Source: Microbotryomycetes sp. JL201 | Lineage: Eukaryota; Basidiomycota; Microbotryomycetes | DNA length: 64,000 bases | Assembly: GCA_033819885.1 (NCBI GenBank) | Contig: JAQYUZ010000004.1 | Location: 496,001 to 560,000, forward strand | Reading direction: 5' to 3' | Shown here: positions 1 to 13,747 of the stretch, piece by piece | Layout of the letters: each line of letters starts with the position of its first letter | Position numbering within the stretch: position 1 is the first letter of the stretch | Program-made: the position numbers and the translations under genes | Notes under the pieces: generated by a model | The model's database searches: none | Told to the model about the DNA's origin: nothing | What the model saw: only the letters and a program-made list of their open reading frames with translations

Positions 1-1118
1 GGGGGCGAATCTCCAGCACTGAATTGGACGCCGCAATGCGGGTCGTGCATCGGTTGAGAGTGCTCGCAGCAGGTCCTAGTATCCGAACACATCCGCCGTT
101 GTCCAGCTATGCGCAGCTCGTGCTTTCGCTTGCTCGAAAAGAGGCCGTCAGAGTAGCGTCTCGATCTGCGTCACCACGCCGCCACGACAGCATCTGCGTT
201 GGGCAATGGACGCTTCGATGCGCTCCTCAGACGTCTTGTATGGCGTCCTCGGCTGCGTCGGACTACGCCAGACCGGATTGGCGCTGCAGTCGGATCAGCT
301 CGAGAACGCGCCTTCTAGAACGTGCATGGTAACGTCTCGTTGCGAGTCTCTGCTCTGACCATGCAGCCAGCAGTACATGACGGCTGCGCGACTGTGGTCT
401 GCATGGCGTCTCGGGGCACGAGTTCGGTGCGAGAGCATTGTGACATAGCGGCTATCTCACGGTGCCACCGAAACATTTCGAGTGTTTGCGAAGTGACAAC
501 TCGACCCGTCCCAAGTGCGTCATTGTCGTCAGATAGCAGTGACATGTACAAGCAAACCTCTGTGGAATTGTATGAGCATCACGACTCCACGTTCCAGGAT
601 TGCGCAGCGAGATAGCCCTAGCCGTGCTCTGGCATGTGGAAACGTGTAGCCAGGTCAAGAGCTCTTGCGATGCATGCATGCGCTTGTTCACACTATTGCC
701 AAATAGCCTTGTCAATGCGACGGCCTCGTTGGCCGGTGTCCAGCGCGGATTTTCCCGTCGGTCGCACTCGTCACGGTTGCACGCGACCTCAAAAGTGTCA
801 AAAGGCGGCTGCGCTCTCGACTTGGGCAATTATACAACCGCTTTGCGATTTCACAAAAGCTTTTCACTGTCACCCATTGATGTAAAGCCGGCTAAGGGCT
901 CTGACAGCTTATTTCGCGCCGACGACCTGGCCTCGAAACGAGAGCATAAGCAAGCATAGAACGCTACCCAAAGAGAGGTACGTGCGTCTCAACAACGGAG
1001 AAAGAGAAAGCGAGGCTGTCAGCGCGGATACGCCAGGTCATATGTCACTTTGCTCGCTGTTCACGCCATCTCCGTTGCACAAACCGCCTTTGTACAAAGT
1101 CCTCACGATAGCTGCAGA
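1..1118. other. No supported gene at the left edge
   Basis: Both strands carry only short overlapping open frames with no recognisable domain, no consistent splice joins and no convincing start context. The stretch may hold the 3' flank of the EST1/SMG7-like gene, plus the flank of a gene outside the window. I see no tRNA, repeat or mobile element in it. Confidence 0.5.
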
Positions 1119-4100
1119 TCAAGTCGGGTCTGCTTGTCCATCACTGGCTAAAGCCCCCGTCAAAGCAGAAGGTCGCGCCTGAGGACTGCGCGACACAAAC
1201 TCGCGAGCGCCAGCAGACAGATCAGAGTCGCCGCGGCTGACGGTGGCCCGGATCGCCTGTGGTAATGCATGCCGCGACGAAGGCGAGACGCCAGTGCCCA
1301 ATGTCGCGCCGGTCATGGGTCGTAGGTGCCCCGCTGGCCGAACGTTTGTTGGTGCTGCATGAGCCGGCACGAAGGATGATCGTGATGTGCTGGCAGTAAC
1401 TTGGTTGTGCGTCACATTTGGCATCGCCTCAAATGCTTCCCTGGCGTCCAGGTCGGCCTGCAGCTGATGTGCTTGCTGATCGGGCCACAGGGAGCGGCGA
1501 GCTGGCGAGCTGGCCAGTGAGCCTCTCTGCGGCGACGTCTGACCTCGTGGAGTGATGCCGTGTCCAGCCATCATCATCCTGGACAAGCCAGACTCGAACG
1601 CGTGAGATGCAGCAACGTCGTCGCGTCTGGATTCAGAGTGAGCCGTTTTGTATACGACAACGTCGTCCATTGCCTCGTCAGTGTCGTCTTCTCCATCCAA
1701 AGAAAGCTGCTCTGCTTGGCCGATCCGCATTGCTAAGTCGACTGGGTCGTCCTCGGTCAAAGTATCGCAGAGTTCGACTTCAGCGTCAGGTTCAAATGAC
1801 AGGCGCTCGAGCGGAAGCACTTTGCTCGGGGAAGCAAGTTGATCCAACGGCATGTCAAAAGCGGCTGCAATTTGCTTTGCGGCGAAAGCCACTTCTCCAG
1901 CCTCGCGTGCTTCCGGGCTAAGTTCATCCGCATGGAGAGGCACGACAAAGGCGTCGTGTTCGAGGCAGACCAACGATGACTGTTTGACGAGAGATCAGGC
2001 CTGTTCAGACCAAGGCAATCATCTGACTGACCTCTGAGTCTGCAACGAGCACAGCATCAGATTGCAGCTCGGCTATGCGCATCAACTCCTCCTCGTTCGG
2101 GTGGACTTGTTTGCCAACTTCTGCTGCGTCTGTCGGTATCCCGTGAAGTCGAGGTTTCGTGTCTCGCGTGCTGCGTCGCAACGGTGCAAAGCCAAGCAAG
2201 TCGACGTCTTCCTCTAGCCACACCCCTCCCTCTCTCGCGCTGGGAAGTTTGGCAATCGGGAAAGCGTCCTTGATGGCATTGTTGAAGTCTGCGTATGCGG
2301 TCCAGAACGAATCAATTGCCTGTTGCAAGGCAAAGCCATCGGTGTGATCCACGTCAAGTGAGCTGTCGACGGCGGTGTGGGGATCTTGGGCATCCTGCGT
2401 GGACGGTGGGGATCGTTGCTTGCTTTCTCGCATCTCGAGCCGCTGTTGCACCCTTGCAATGTATTCAAGGTTGCCCATGAGCCATTTACTGAGGATTCGC
2501 AACGCCGGCACCGTCCTCCGAAACACGGCACTGATGAGCTGAGCGAGCGGAATTTCTGCGCCGGAGTTAGTGTCGCGGCTGGCAACCACCAGATCAAGCA
2601 CTTCGGTCTGCCCGATGACCAGAAGAATGCGGTAAAATGATAAGACGTGGATCAATAGATGAGGTTCGAGATTGACGTGCGCGCTTTCTTCGGCCGTGCC
2701 TTTGGCTGATGCGAGGGAGAGTCACATTGAGAGCACTCATGTGAACGATGAAAACACTCACGCGGGCGGTAGGTACGAGCGTGCCACAGAGCCGAGATGC
2801 TCATCATGGCAACCTTCACCAGTGTCTCGGAAGGCAGCAATCGAGTTTCAACGGCGCGCCTGAACAAGTCTTGGGCGTACAATGAGACGGCCTCAATGTC
2901 TGCAAGCCTTTTTATGCATTTGCGACGGGATCGTCAGCGTGTATACAGGGCGTCTGACGTTTTCAACTCACCGCTCTTTTGAGAAGTAAATACCTTGAAG
3001 TGCGACGAAAGCGGCTCGGAATTTGACGCCATCATCGCCATCTGGCTCTCCTCCGTCGGCAGCAAACCACCTTGCGACTAGCTTTGCGAAAAGCTTTCCT
3101 AGGTTGATGCGAGCAGTAGCGAAAGGCGTCACGACGGCAAGCGCACGATAGTAATGGTACGCCGTGGACAGGTTATCGTTGCTGTACGTCGAGAGGACCG
3201 CTAGCTGATTCGATGGGTTCCCTGTACTTCTTTCATTTAGCGTCAAGCTTACATGGGTCATAGTTCACGATCGCACCGTCATCTGGCATGAGCAAGCGAG
3301 CTTGGTGGTAGCACTCTGCGGCCCGAGTAAAATTCTTTGTTCTATCGCCTCCATCAGGCAGCTTCGACTTGCCACGCTTGCGTCCGGGCGGAGCACCTTC
3401 CTTTGTCGGATGCGGGTCGCTGTATAGCTCACGGTACCTCGCAAGGTCGCCAAAATAGATCAAAGCCTTGTGCACGAGCGGCAGGGCGCGGCTGCGTTGC
3501 TTGCTTAGCTGGTCGATGTCATTCGGGGCGTCCGACGAAACCATGTCGACCGTCTCAACAATTATGCCGAGCGTTTTTAGGCCCGCCACATCGTCGTAGA
3601 ACAAGTTTGACGCAAGACGCTGCAACAGCACTCGGTAAAATTCTTCTTCTTGTGCTACGAACGTCCTGAATTTTTGCGAAAGCTTGCGGCGGGCTGTCGG
3701 GCCTGGTGGCGGTTGCGCGTTTGCAGCTTGTCCGCCGCGATCGCGCTTGGATTTTCGATGAGCCTGAGGAGCCTGTGCAATGGTCTTGTCCATCTCATTG
3801 AGTTTGTTTCGGTATGAGGCGAGCAAGCCATGAGTTGTTTCCAGCCAAAGGTTTGAGAGAGCGTCAAGTGCCGTTTTCGAATGAGAAGAGACGACGCTCG
3901 ACGCAGTCGACATGTGCCCGAAAGTGACTGGCTCTGATGCCTTTGATGAAGCGTTGTTTGGGGCTGCAGAGTCGAAAATGACTTGCAAGTATGCCCGGCG
4001 CAGACTGCCGTCCAAGAGATATCAGAGCCTGCCGCGGCGCGCATCTCCCCTTGGTCAGGATTAACTCACGCTTCTTTCTGAAACTCGACTTCACGATCCC

Positions 4101-4450
4101 ACGGGTCTGCCTGCTTGAGTGTTTGGCGCAGATCGAGCGCGAGCCCCTTGGCGTCCCTGACAACGCCGAACGGGCGTCAAAAGTCAGCGCTGATCGGCTG
4201 GAAGGCAGCCACAAGCGCACCTCAACATCGAACTCATACTTGTGCCTTGCTTGCGAGTCGACTCGCTGCGCCTGCTGGCCATGGGCGGCTGAGCCCCACT
4301 GGCCACGGCAACGGCGGCGTTGGCCATGAAGAGCGAGCTAGGCGAGATCAAGGCACTGTCGAGGCAGTTGGCTACCTGGACTGCTTCGGCATGCTGAAGC
4401 CGAGCAGGGGCGAGTCCGGTTGGTTCGAATGAAACCCCGCCGAGCGTCAT
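1119..4450 (-). CDS. EST1/SMG7-like protein (14-3-3-like and TPR region)
   Basis: This family binds phosphorylated UPF1 in nonsense-mediated decay, or telomerase RNA in budding yeast. The family core is clear: the motif PWDREVEFQKEALRRAYL, then a long helical stretch, then ALIYFGDLARYRELY, YHQARLLMPDDG and NPSNQLAVLSTYSND followed by the AYHYYRALAV helix. These match the 14-3-3-like domain and the adjoining helical region. The C-terminal third is acidic and serine-rich and looks disordered. At least seven exons are joined by short introns, for example 1980-2031. The join at about 3230-3280 uses a GTGCGA donor and a 55-nt intron, giving DDGNPSNQLA. The stop is TGA at 1119-1121. The first exon is unclear: the frame encoding HKYEFDVE has no ATG, so another intron lies upstream and the start near 4450 is a guess. 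The gene is divergent from HRD1, less than 100 bp away. Confidence 0.8.
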
Positions 4451-4537
4451 CGAACGCGGGTGCTTGCCTCACTCCTTCGTCAGCCTTCTCCTCGGCGCGA
4501 ACTTCATCAGGTCTCCCAAAGCTCTAGGCTGGCCAGG

Positions 4538-6977
4538 ATGCAGCGGCTGCGGCTGTCTCGGCTGCAGCTGTACGGCCTCGCTTCGACCGCCTGCTTCGTG
4601 TCGGCCATTGTCAATGCGTTCCGCGTAAGGTCAAACTTTTACAGCGCAGCCGTCTACCTGAGCAAATCTAATGCATGCATGATGGTCAGTCAATTTCGCA
4701 CGCCTGTCGGCTCTCGGCGGCTGTTGCCCGCTCCGCCAGGGACGGGGCCCGAGCGCGCAATGCACGCACTGACGTGGCAGCTGCTCTCGTGCAGATCATA
4801 TGGAACCAGGGCATCTACCAGACAGTCCTCCTAGGCAAGCTCGTGCAGGCGATCTTTTTCGGCGAGCTGCGCATGATCGAGGTCGAGGTGAGAATCGCTA
4901 CGCCACACGCCCCCTCAATTCGCGAGTCCACTATCTCATACGTTTGATGCCTGCAGCGTCTCCAAGAACGAGCATGGTTCGCAGTCACCGAAACTCTCCT
5001 CGCCCTGACAATCTTCAAGGACGACTTCGAGAGCTCATTCGTAATGCTGTTTGTCAGCTTGCTGTTCCTCAAAGTCTTTCACTGGCTGGCATCAGATCGC
5101 GTAGAAATGGTAAATACTCGTTCACCGTCTTGGTTCCAAAGTTGCCAGCTGATGCCGCTGCTCTCAGATGGAGCAATCTGCTCAGGTTCCTCGATTGGCT
5201 CACGTTCGGATGGTCACTTTGCTCGGTATCCTCTGGATCGTCGACGTCTTGTTCGTCGTGCTCGCTGTTGAGTCGATCCTCATCGACGGGCCGACAGTCA
5301 TGGTCATGTTTGCGTCAGAGGTAAAAGCGCATCCCCGCGTAAAGGGTTGAGCAAAAGACTGACCAAGCCCGCTCGGCAGTACCTCATTCTGCTCGCAAGC
5401 TTGTGGAGTATCACCGCCAAATACGTCATCTGCTGTATCGACTTGCGATCTGACGCTCCGTGGGAGAGCAAGTCGCTGTACGGCTTGTATGTCGATCTCG
5501 TTGCAGGTGAGAGTACCCAACAGCTCGATGCCCACATTCGATGCTAATGGTCGGCGGTAGACTTTTTAAAGCTCGTAACATACCTCATCTTCTTCACGCT
5601 CATCCTGACCTTTTATGGTCTGCCTCTCAACATCCTGCGCGACGTATATCTCACTATTCGCTCATTCGTTCTGAAATGTCGCGATCTTGGTCGATACCGC
5701 GCTGCCACTCGTAATATGGAAACGCTGTACCCCGATGCAACACTGGCAGAAATGGACGCCATGGCCGACAAGACGTGCATCATTTGCCGCGAAGACATGG
5801 AGTTCCGCGGAGAGCGACCGGCAGCGGCAGAGGCAGAGGATCGGCAACAAGACCGCCCAAATCCACCACCGAGACCTCCGCCTACGGGACTCAATGATAC
5901 TCCTAAGAAGCTACCTTGCGGTCACGTCTTCCATTTCCATTGCCTAAAAAGCTGGCTAGAGAGGCAGCAAAGCTGTCCTACTTGGTGAGCTCGAGTGGTC
6001 GCGGGCGTGTGGACTTCAGGTTGACAGCCTATGTAACGCCGGTCCATCTCAGCCGACGACCCGTGCTGCAGTCTGAACGTGCCAGGCCAGCGCGACAGGT
6101 TGCCGCCGCGGATATTCGTGGCGCCGGTGTCGATGTCACAGGCAATGCTCATGGGCATCGCCATAACGATGGGCTGCGGCAAGCTCATATTAATTTGGCT
6201 CGCAATCTTGGTCGTGATGCTTTCGGGGTCGTCTTTCCCGGAATACCGTACCCGGCGGAGGCAGATCAGCCGGTACCTGGAGTCGCTAACGAAGAGGCGG
6301 CAAGTAGCTCCACACCTGCAGGACCTTCGTCACCAAGACCGACCACGAACGACGTGCCACCATCAGCCTCCCTGGCGAGGAGTCAACCACCCACCCTCGG
6401 CACGGACAATCCGTTGGCGCGGTTTGCTCTCCCTCACATGCCGCTGCCGCCGCTTAGCCAGGCGAGGTTCCACGGCACTCGACCCCTGGACAATTTGGCC
6501 GAGCAATTCGGCTCGCTGGCGACGGGATCTCAATCTTGGGAATTGCCGAAACTCGCTTCCAAGCAAGAGAGCCGGACATCTATTGGACGCACTGCAATAC
6601 CTCCAACACCAATACAACGAGACCAGTCTCAACCTGGAGAGCCACGTCTGATCCCGTTACTTGACGCGCCGGACCTCATTTCGGCAGGACTTGCCTTGTC
6701 GGACGCTCCTAGCCTACCTACAAAATCGTTGCTTCCTCCTTCCAGTCAGGCACTTTCAGACGAGGAAAGGCAGAACTTGTTGACGACAGCCGACCGCGGT
6801 CTGCACAGACGACTGCAATTACTCGTGGATTATCAAGAAAGGATCGATTCGCTCGTCAGTGACATGCAAACCGACTTAGATAGCTTGAAGCGTGCTACAT
6901 ACGAGAGCACCTCAGCAAGGAACAAGGGCAAGGGCAAGGAAGCTGGCCAAGGAGAAGGGTTCGCTTTCGCAGAGTAG
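4538..6977 (+). CDS. HRD1: HRD1/synoviolin-type ER ubiquitin ligase
   Basis: E3 ligase of ER-associated degradation, in the ER membrane. The start ATG opens MQRLRLSRLQLYGLASTACF. Several hydrophobic spans follow, split over exons ending near 4683, 4888, 5108, 5320 and 5507. The RING-H2 finger reads CIICREDMEF, then LPCGHVFHFHCLKSWLERQ, then CPTCRRPVL. The last part is completed by an intron inside the CPTC element (donor after 5984). An arginine/proline-rich spacer separates the first RING cysteines from the histidine. The C-terminal tail of more than 250 residues is proline- and serine-rich and ends in a short helix with KGKGKE. Family length and order (multi-span membrane part, RING, disordered tail) are as expected. 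The stop is TAG at 6975-6977. Confidence 0.92.
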
Positions 6978-7146
6978 CCAGATCAAATTGTTGTATGAAT
7001 GAATGAATGCTTTCGCCTTTCGCCGGTGTGCTGCTTGTCCCTTCAGGAGCTTCACGTGCGATTCCCGCGGACTGCTGAAATGACTGATTGTTTCCGATGC
7101 AGCCTTTATAATACGCTTGCCGTCGCCTGCGGCAACTCAAGCTTCT

Positions 7147-8175
7147 ATGCCCCCATCTGCCGTGAGCGATCGAAAGCAAATGTACTCCTCCCCTCTGGAA
7201 GTACACACTTTGCCGGCTGCCCATCGTCCTTGGCCACCTCGTCCTGTCCACGTTCAACACCGCATGTGTTGCTTCTGTCTACAAGCCAGGTGGGGCACAA
7301 TGGTCATCTGTGTCCTTGCAATTATTCTCGGCACGACCATGGCTGTCCAAAACTGGATCGTCTTATTTGGGTACCTTTCAGGCTGGATGTCTTATTTTGT
7401 CGTACTAGCAAGTGCCATCATTTGGACTCTGATGGTCATCTTCTCAATTTTCGGATACGTGGGCGTGTGGTGTCAGTGGAAATCACTTTAGGGCATGACT
7501 TTTTTTGTTTTGTTTTCCTACTGACCGCTAGATTGTCGTCAGTTAAGCGGCGCGACTACGTTTCGTTGTTTTACAATGTACTGTGGGGGCACATTTGGCT
7601 CAGGTATACTCGTCAATTGCTTGCGTGCTCACGTACTGACACCGCCCACCAGCGTCTTGACTGGGATCTGGTCACTGTCTGTACTGTCGGCCACGCCAAG
7701 CAAGCCCCTTCTTATCTTCACTTGGTGAGTCCCAAGCGAACTAACATGAGCACAAACTCTGGCTCACGATGGGCACCGTCGCAGCGTGAACGCCGTTACA
7801 CATGCAAAAAAAATTATTCCGTCCGAAGCCGAACACGTGCTTTTCAAGCTCGTGCAGAAGTGCGAGTCCGACACGACCTTGTGGCTCATCTTTTTAGCAT
7901 TCTTGTGGGCCGCTTGCGTCCTGGTCGAGCTGTTCTTGATTCTCACTGTCGGGCATACCATGGATGAGCTTGAGGACTGGGACGCGGCACATGCTGGATT
8001 TGACCTCGAGGGGCCTTTACCGTCATCGTATGTGTTTGCACGAAGTCTGGAGCGAGAGAGACGCCATCATCATCACCACTATCACCACGGTCGTAACAAA
8101 CTCGCGAGTGGCGTTGAAGAAAAGGAAATAAAGCGAACCCGGGATAAATGGGCTGCAACAGAAGACAGTGCTTGA
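7147..8175 (+). CDS. Four-span membrane protein, unknown function
   Basis: The ATG at 7147 opens a proline-rich cytosolic-looking leader. Spans follow: TMVICVLAIILGTTMAVQNW, then a WMSYFVVLASAIIWTLMVIF span. After splicing come a VLTGIWSLSVLSA span and TLWLIFLAFLWAACVLVEL. Joins are consistent: GVW to FKRRDYVSLFY across an intron near 7470-7540, and CVNAVTHAKK across one ending near 7785. The C-terminus has the acidic MDELEDWDAAHAGFDLEGP followed by a histidine cluster (HHHHHYHH) and a basic end. Four spans with a short loop are reminiscent of MARVEL-like or tetraspan proteins, but no diagnostic motif is visible, so no function is assigned. It lies downstream of HRD1 on the same strand and is convergent with the next gene. 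Confidence 0.7.
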
Positions 8176-8222
8176 CATCACGGCGACCTAGCTTGCCGTG
8201 CTCGAACAACTTCTATTCTCCT

Positions 8223-9398
8223 CTAAGTTTCTGCCCTTTCGTTGGTAAGGTCCTTATGTTGCTGCAACAAACCGCGGTTCTTTTCTTCCAGCACGTCCAG
8301 GCGAAACTTGAGGGAGTGCTTTTCTGTCTGCAATCTCTCCACCAACGTCTGGGCATCAGAGAGTGACTTATCCAGGCGGGCGTTTTCTTCTGTCAAACGT
8401 GCTATTGTCTGATTTCGACGCGCCAATGCATGATCGAGTCCATCCGCTCGAACCTTGTGCAGACGCGCTCTTTCCTCGTGCTGACGTATCAAGTCTTCAA
8501 GCAAGCTGGTGAGACCGTGCGTCGAAATTTCTGTCAGTCGATGCATTGTTGGAGGTACGATGGGTGGCGCAGGTGGAGGCGGTGGTGGCAAGTCTCGTAT
8601 GTAGGACCATTCACGTGGTGTTTGCGTTACTCGCTCGAGCAGTTCCACGGTTGGAGTTTCTTCAATCGATTCCGACTCTGGCGCCAGGACAGCATAATGC
8701 ACTTCGTCGACTGATGACTGCAGGGTAACGCCGGGATCTGGGCCATCAAGACACGTTCTCTTGGACTTATCACTGCGTCAGTGATATAATACACTAGAAT
8801 CCAAAAGGCTTACAAGTCTTTCTGGAGCGGTTTGCGACCTTTCGTGCTCTTTGTTTAGCCTATGACTCGGAATCGGACTGCGCAGCCGTTCTGCAAGATG
8901 CGGCGGCAGCACAACGGACGAGGACGACCGAGGGTTTGTATTTGAGCCCATCATCCGCTCAAAATACTTTCCTCCAGTTGGAGAAGATGACATCGACTCG
9001 GCATTAGATCGCGATTTCTTGCTTGACGATTTCGGCGGTAGCTTGTCAATCCCACTCGAAACCAGCGGGAACATGTTGTCGACACCTTCATCAGGAATTG
9101 GGTCCCCATTCTCATCCAAATCGGGCATGACAAAGACGACCGTATCCGAGTGATCCATCGCTTCCTCGATTTCGCGCTCTTCAACTCGTTCCCGTCCGCT
9201 GTCAAGAGTTACTGGCACGGAAGAGGGACAGCCTGAACTTTTCTGATGGTCGAGTGAGTGCTGAAATTGGAAACGAGAGAGTTTGATCGAGGGAGAATCT
9301 TGTGCCACCAAAAGTGAATCGCGGGCACGCTTGTTTGCTGACATGCCTTGAAGGCTATGTGAGAATGAGTCAATACAATTTTCGCAGCTCTTGTACAT
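8223..9398 (-). CDS. Coiled-coil protein, unknown function
   Basis: Two exons are supported, joined across about 8765-8820 (donor GTAAGC, acceptor TAAG) so that APERL runs into SKRTCLDGPDPGV. The N-terminal half is serine-rich and acidic, with MDHSDTVVFVMPDLDENGDP. The middle has a polyproline stretch, DLPPPPPPAPPIVPP. The last 110 residues are a long heptad-like coiled coil (LEDLIRQHEERARLHKV ... LTEENARLDKSLSDAQTLVE). The start is either the ATG at 9398 or the internal one giving MSANKRARD. Polyproline plus a coiled coil could suggest a cytoskeletal or scaffold role, but I do not recognise the family. Confidence 0.65.
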
Positions 9399-9673
9399 CA
9401 GTGTCCCTCGTCATGGATCGGTAGCTCCACGCGAGCGATTGAGGGAAAGACAGTGACCTTGGTCTGCTTAAAAGGTTGCGGCTGACACGACATTTCGAGA
9501 ATCGAAAAACCTTTATAACAAAATCACAACTATGTCCCAGAGTGCCGAAATACATCAATTGGATGGAATGATCTTTGTTACGGCCGAGCCTTCTATCTAA
9601 ATCCGCGGGTCATGTCGTTCGTAAAGATGACACGGTCGAAGTGTCTGTGAGAGCACATCAAGTGTGCGAAATC

Positions 9674-11900
<2,227 letters not shown>

Positions 11901-12242
11901 GTCCGCTATCGGGGTGTGCGAGTGTGAGGTGGGTGGCGTGAAGGAGGGTGAGCGGCGCTTTTCGCTGGTCTCTCAACAGTCGCGCGCCGCCGGCCGAAGG
12001 CAGGCAGGGCCCAGCCCCCAGTCAGCCACGTCAGACGCCACCAGACGAATCAGGAAGGTGTCCGACAATGACACGCCAACCCTATCAAACGCCCAAAATA
12101 GTCAACGCGACTGGTATTTGAGTGGATAGTCTGACCTTTACACACGCTTTGCTGACCAGCAGTGGCGAGACTCCACCACGAGCAGGCCCCAGTTCCACGC
12201 GCCAAGAATCCGCTACACATTGCAACAAACACTCCTTTGACA
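11901..12242. other. Intergenic spacer, UGM promoter side
   Basis: Lies upstream of the UDP-galactopyranose mutase start and downstream of the dehydrogenase stop, both on the minus strand. It should therefore hold the UGM promoter and the dehydrogenase 3' end. No gene or notable repeat is seen. Confidence 0.5.
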
Positions 12243-13496
12243 CTACTTTCGCTCGTCCACCATCTGCCTCATCTGATTCCACAGCTTTTGCCGCAGCTCT
12301 GGGTTCTCGCGCGTCCATGCAGGCGCGCCAATCGGCTTGAGTGGCGCCTTTGAAAACTCCAGACCTTTGCCCCGTGCCTCAGGATTCGCTGCAACGTAGA
12401 ACGGAATTTCTGCGTATCCCTCTGGTGTTGAGCCAATGGTGCGGGACAAGACGGGTGCGAACAACGACTGCAGCCACACGAGCGGCCGAGGAAAGCCACG
12501 ATTTGCAGCGGCGTTGCTGCAGTTGGTGGGATTCAAGTCAGCTCCATGTATGTGAAACCTAAATATTTGGACCCACGTGATGACCAGACCAGGAAACACG
12601 TGAGCCGCCCGCAGATGAGGATATGCCGTTGCAAAGTGCTGAAATTGAAGAAAAGCGTTGAGCGACACGGCTCGTGATAAAGCGCATGTTCATGCTCACT
12701 GCTGAGACACCGTCGATGACTGCTCCATCACGCGTACCCGTAGCAATCATGCGCGACACCAGCCACTTGTTGCGCTCTTTTTCGCTCTTGAGCTCGAGGT
12801 CGTCGAGGTCTGGTGGCGCAGCTTTGGCGCCACCGGGTGCCATGACGGACAGCCAAGTGTCTTTGAGCGTGCCAGATTCTGCCAGTAGATACGCAAGAGC
12901 AAATCGTGACACCACTTGTACTGTAAAGTCCTTCTCGTGACCTTCTGACGTAATCGAGAAGCTGCCATTCGGTGGGCCGCCTAGCCAGCCACATAAAGTC
13001 AGCCCGTGTATTCAAGCAGCACTCTACGCCACCCACTTACCCTGAGTAGTGATCAGAAAGCTTTGAGAAACAAGAATCAGCGGCTTGAGCGGCTTGAGCG
13101 GCTTGAGCGGGCCAACAGGACGGCAATAGCTTACTCCACTCGGCCGTCCGTCTTTGCTTTGATTTCCTCTGCAACCTTGTGCATGCTGCTGATTAAGCTG
13201 TTGTTTGCGATCCGCTCAGCCACCACCGCTCAAACACGTGACCTTGACGTCAGCAAGAAATCGACGCACCTCAGATCCGCCTTGATGAACTCTGCATGGG
13301 GAGCTCCTTTGCCTTTAAGTGAGTTGACAACCTCCTGGCCGAGCTGCTCGTTCCTGCCTATGACCCACACGGACGCGCCCGCCTTTGCGAATCGCTCGCC
13401 CGTAGCGCGGCCTATGCCCTGAGTGCCTCCGGCCACTGCAACGTTCTTGCCAGTCAACTTGATTTGTTCATTTGCGCGGGCTGCCTCTGCCGACAT
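12243..13496 (-). CDS. Short-chain dehydrogenase/reductase (retinol-dehydrogenase-like)
   Basis: The N-terminus begins MSAEAARANEQIKLTGKN and carries the cofactor motif AVAGGTQGIGRATGERFAKA followed by SVWVIGRNEQLGQEV. Later exons give FLITTQGGPPNGSFSITSEG, FTVQVVSRFALAYLLAESG and AVSLNAFLQFQHFATAYPHL, then HVFPGLVIT, the usual late SDR segment with a P-G turn. The order fits a fungal NAD(P)-binding SDR related to retinol dehydrogenases. The active-site Tyr of YxxxK is not apparent where expected (around ATAVSLNAFLQ). That could be real divergence or a misplaced splice join in the 12660-12740 region. An intron near 13062-13135 carries a 9-bp tandem repeat. The stop is TAG at 12243-12245. Divergent from the CLPTM1 gene. 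Confidence 0.75.
13081..13107. repeat. 9-bp tandem repeat inside an intron
   Basis: Three perfect head-to-tail copies of CGGCTTGAG, followed by a partial copy. The repeat lies inside an intron of the short-chain dehydrogenase gene, between the exon ending in GRVE and the exon encoding FLITTQG, so it is not translated. Confidence 0.85.
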
Positions 13497-13747
13497 CGCT
13501 CGGTCTCGGTTCCGGAAAGCTCGAGACCAAGAGCAATCGCCACTAGAGTGGGGGGTTGTGCCGATCTCTCTTCAAATTGCGAGCAGGTGAGCTCTCTCAG
13601 CTTCTCAGATCAATGTCAACGGCATCGTTCTTGAAAATAATGATATGATCTTCAGTTGACAAAATTCCGCATGCTCGGTGCCGAGCCGTGCGCTTTCACC
13701 TTTGCGCTAATAACGGCGGCGGCGGCGCGTGTTCCAAGTCGCTCACG

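Noticed and set aside
3225-3285. 31-nt intron with GTAAGC donor in the EST1/SMG7-like gene
   Set aside because: A 55-nt intron with a GTGCGA donor restores the conserved DDGNPSNQLAVL junction; the very short intron does not.
5600-6000. Separate small RING protein at about 5.7 kb
   Set aside because: The frame continues from the HRD1 membrane exons and into the HRD1 tail through proper splice sites, so it is one gene.
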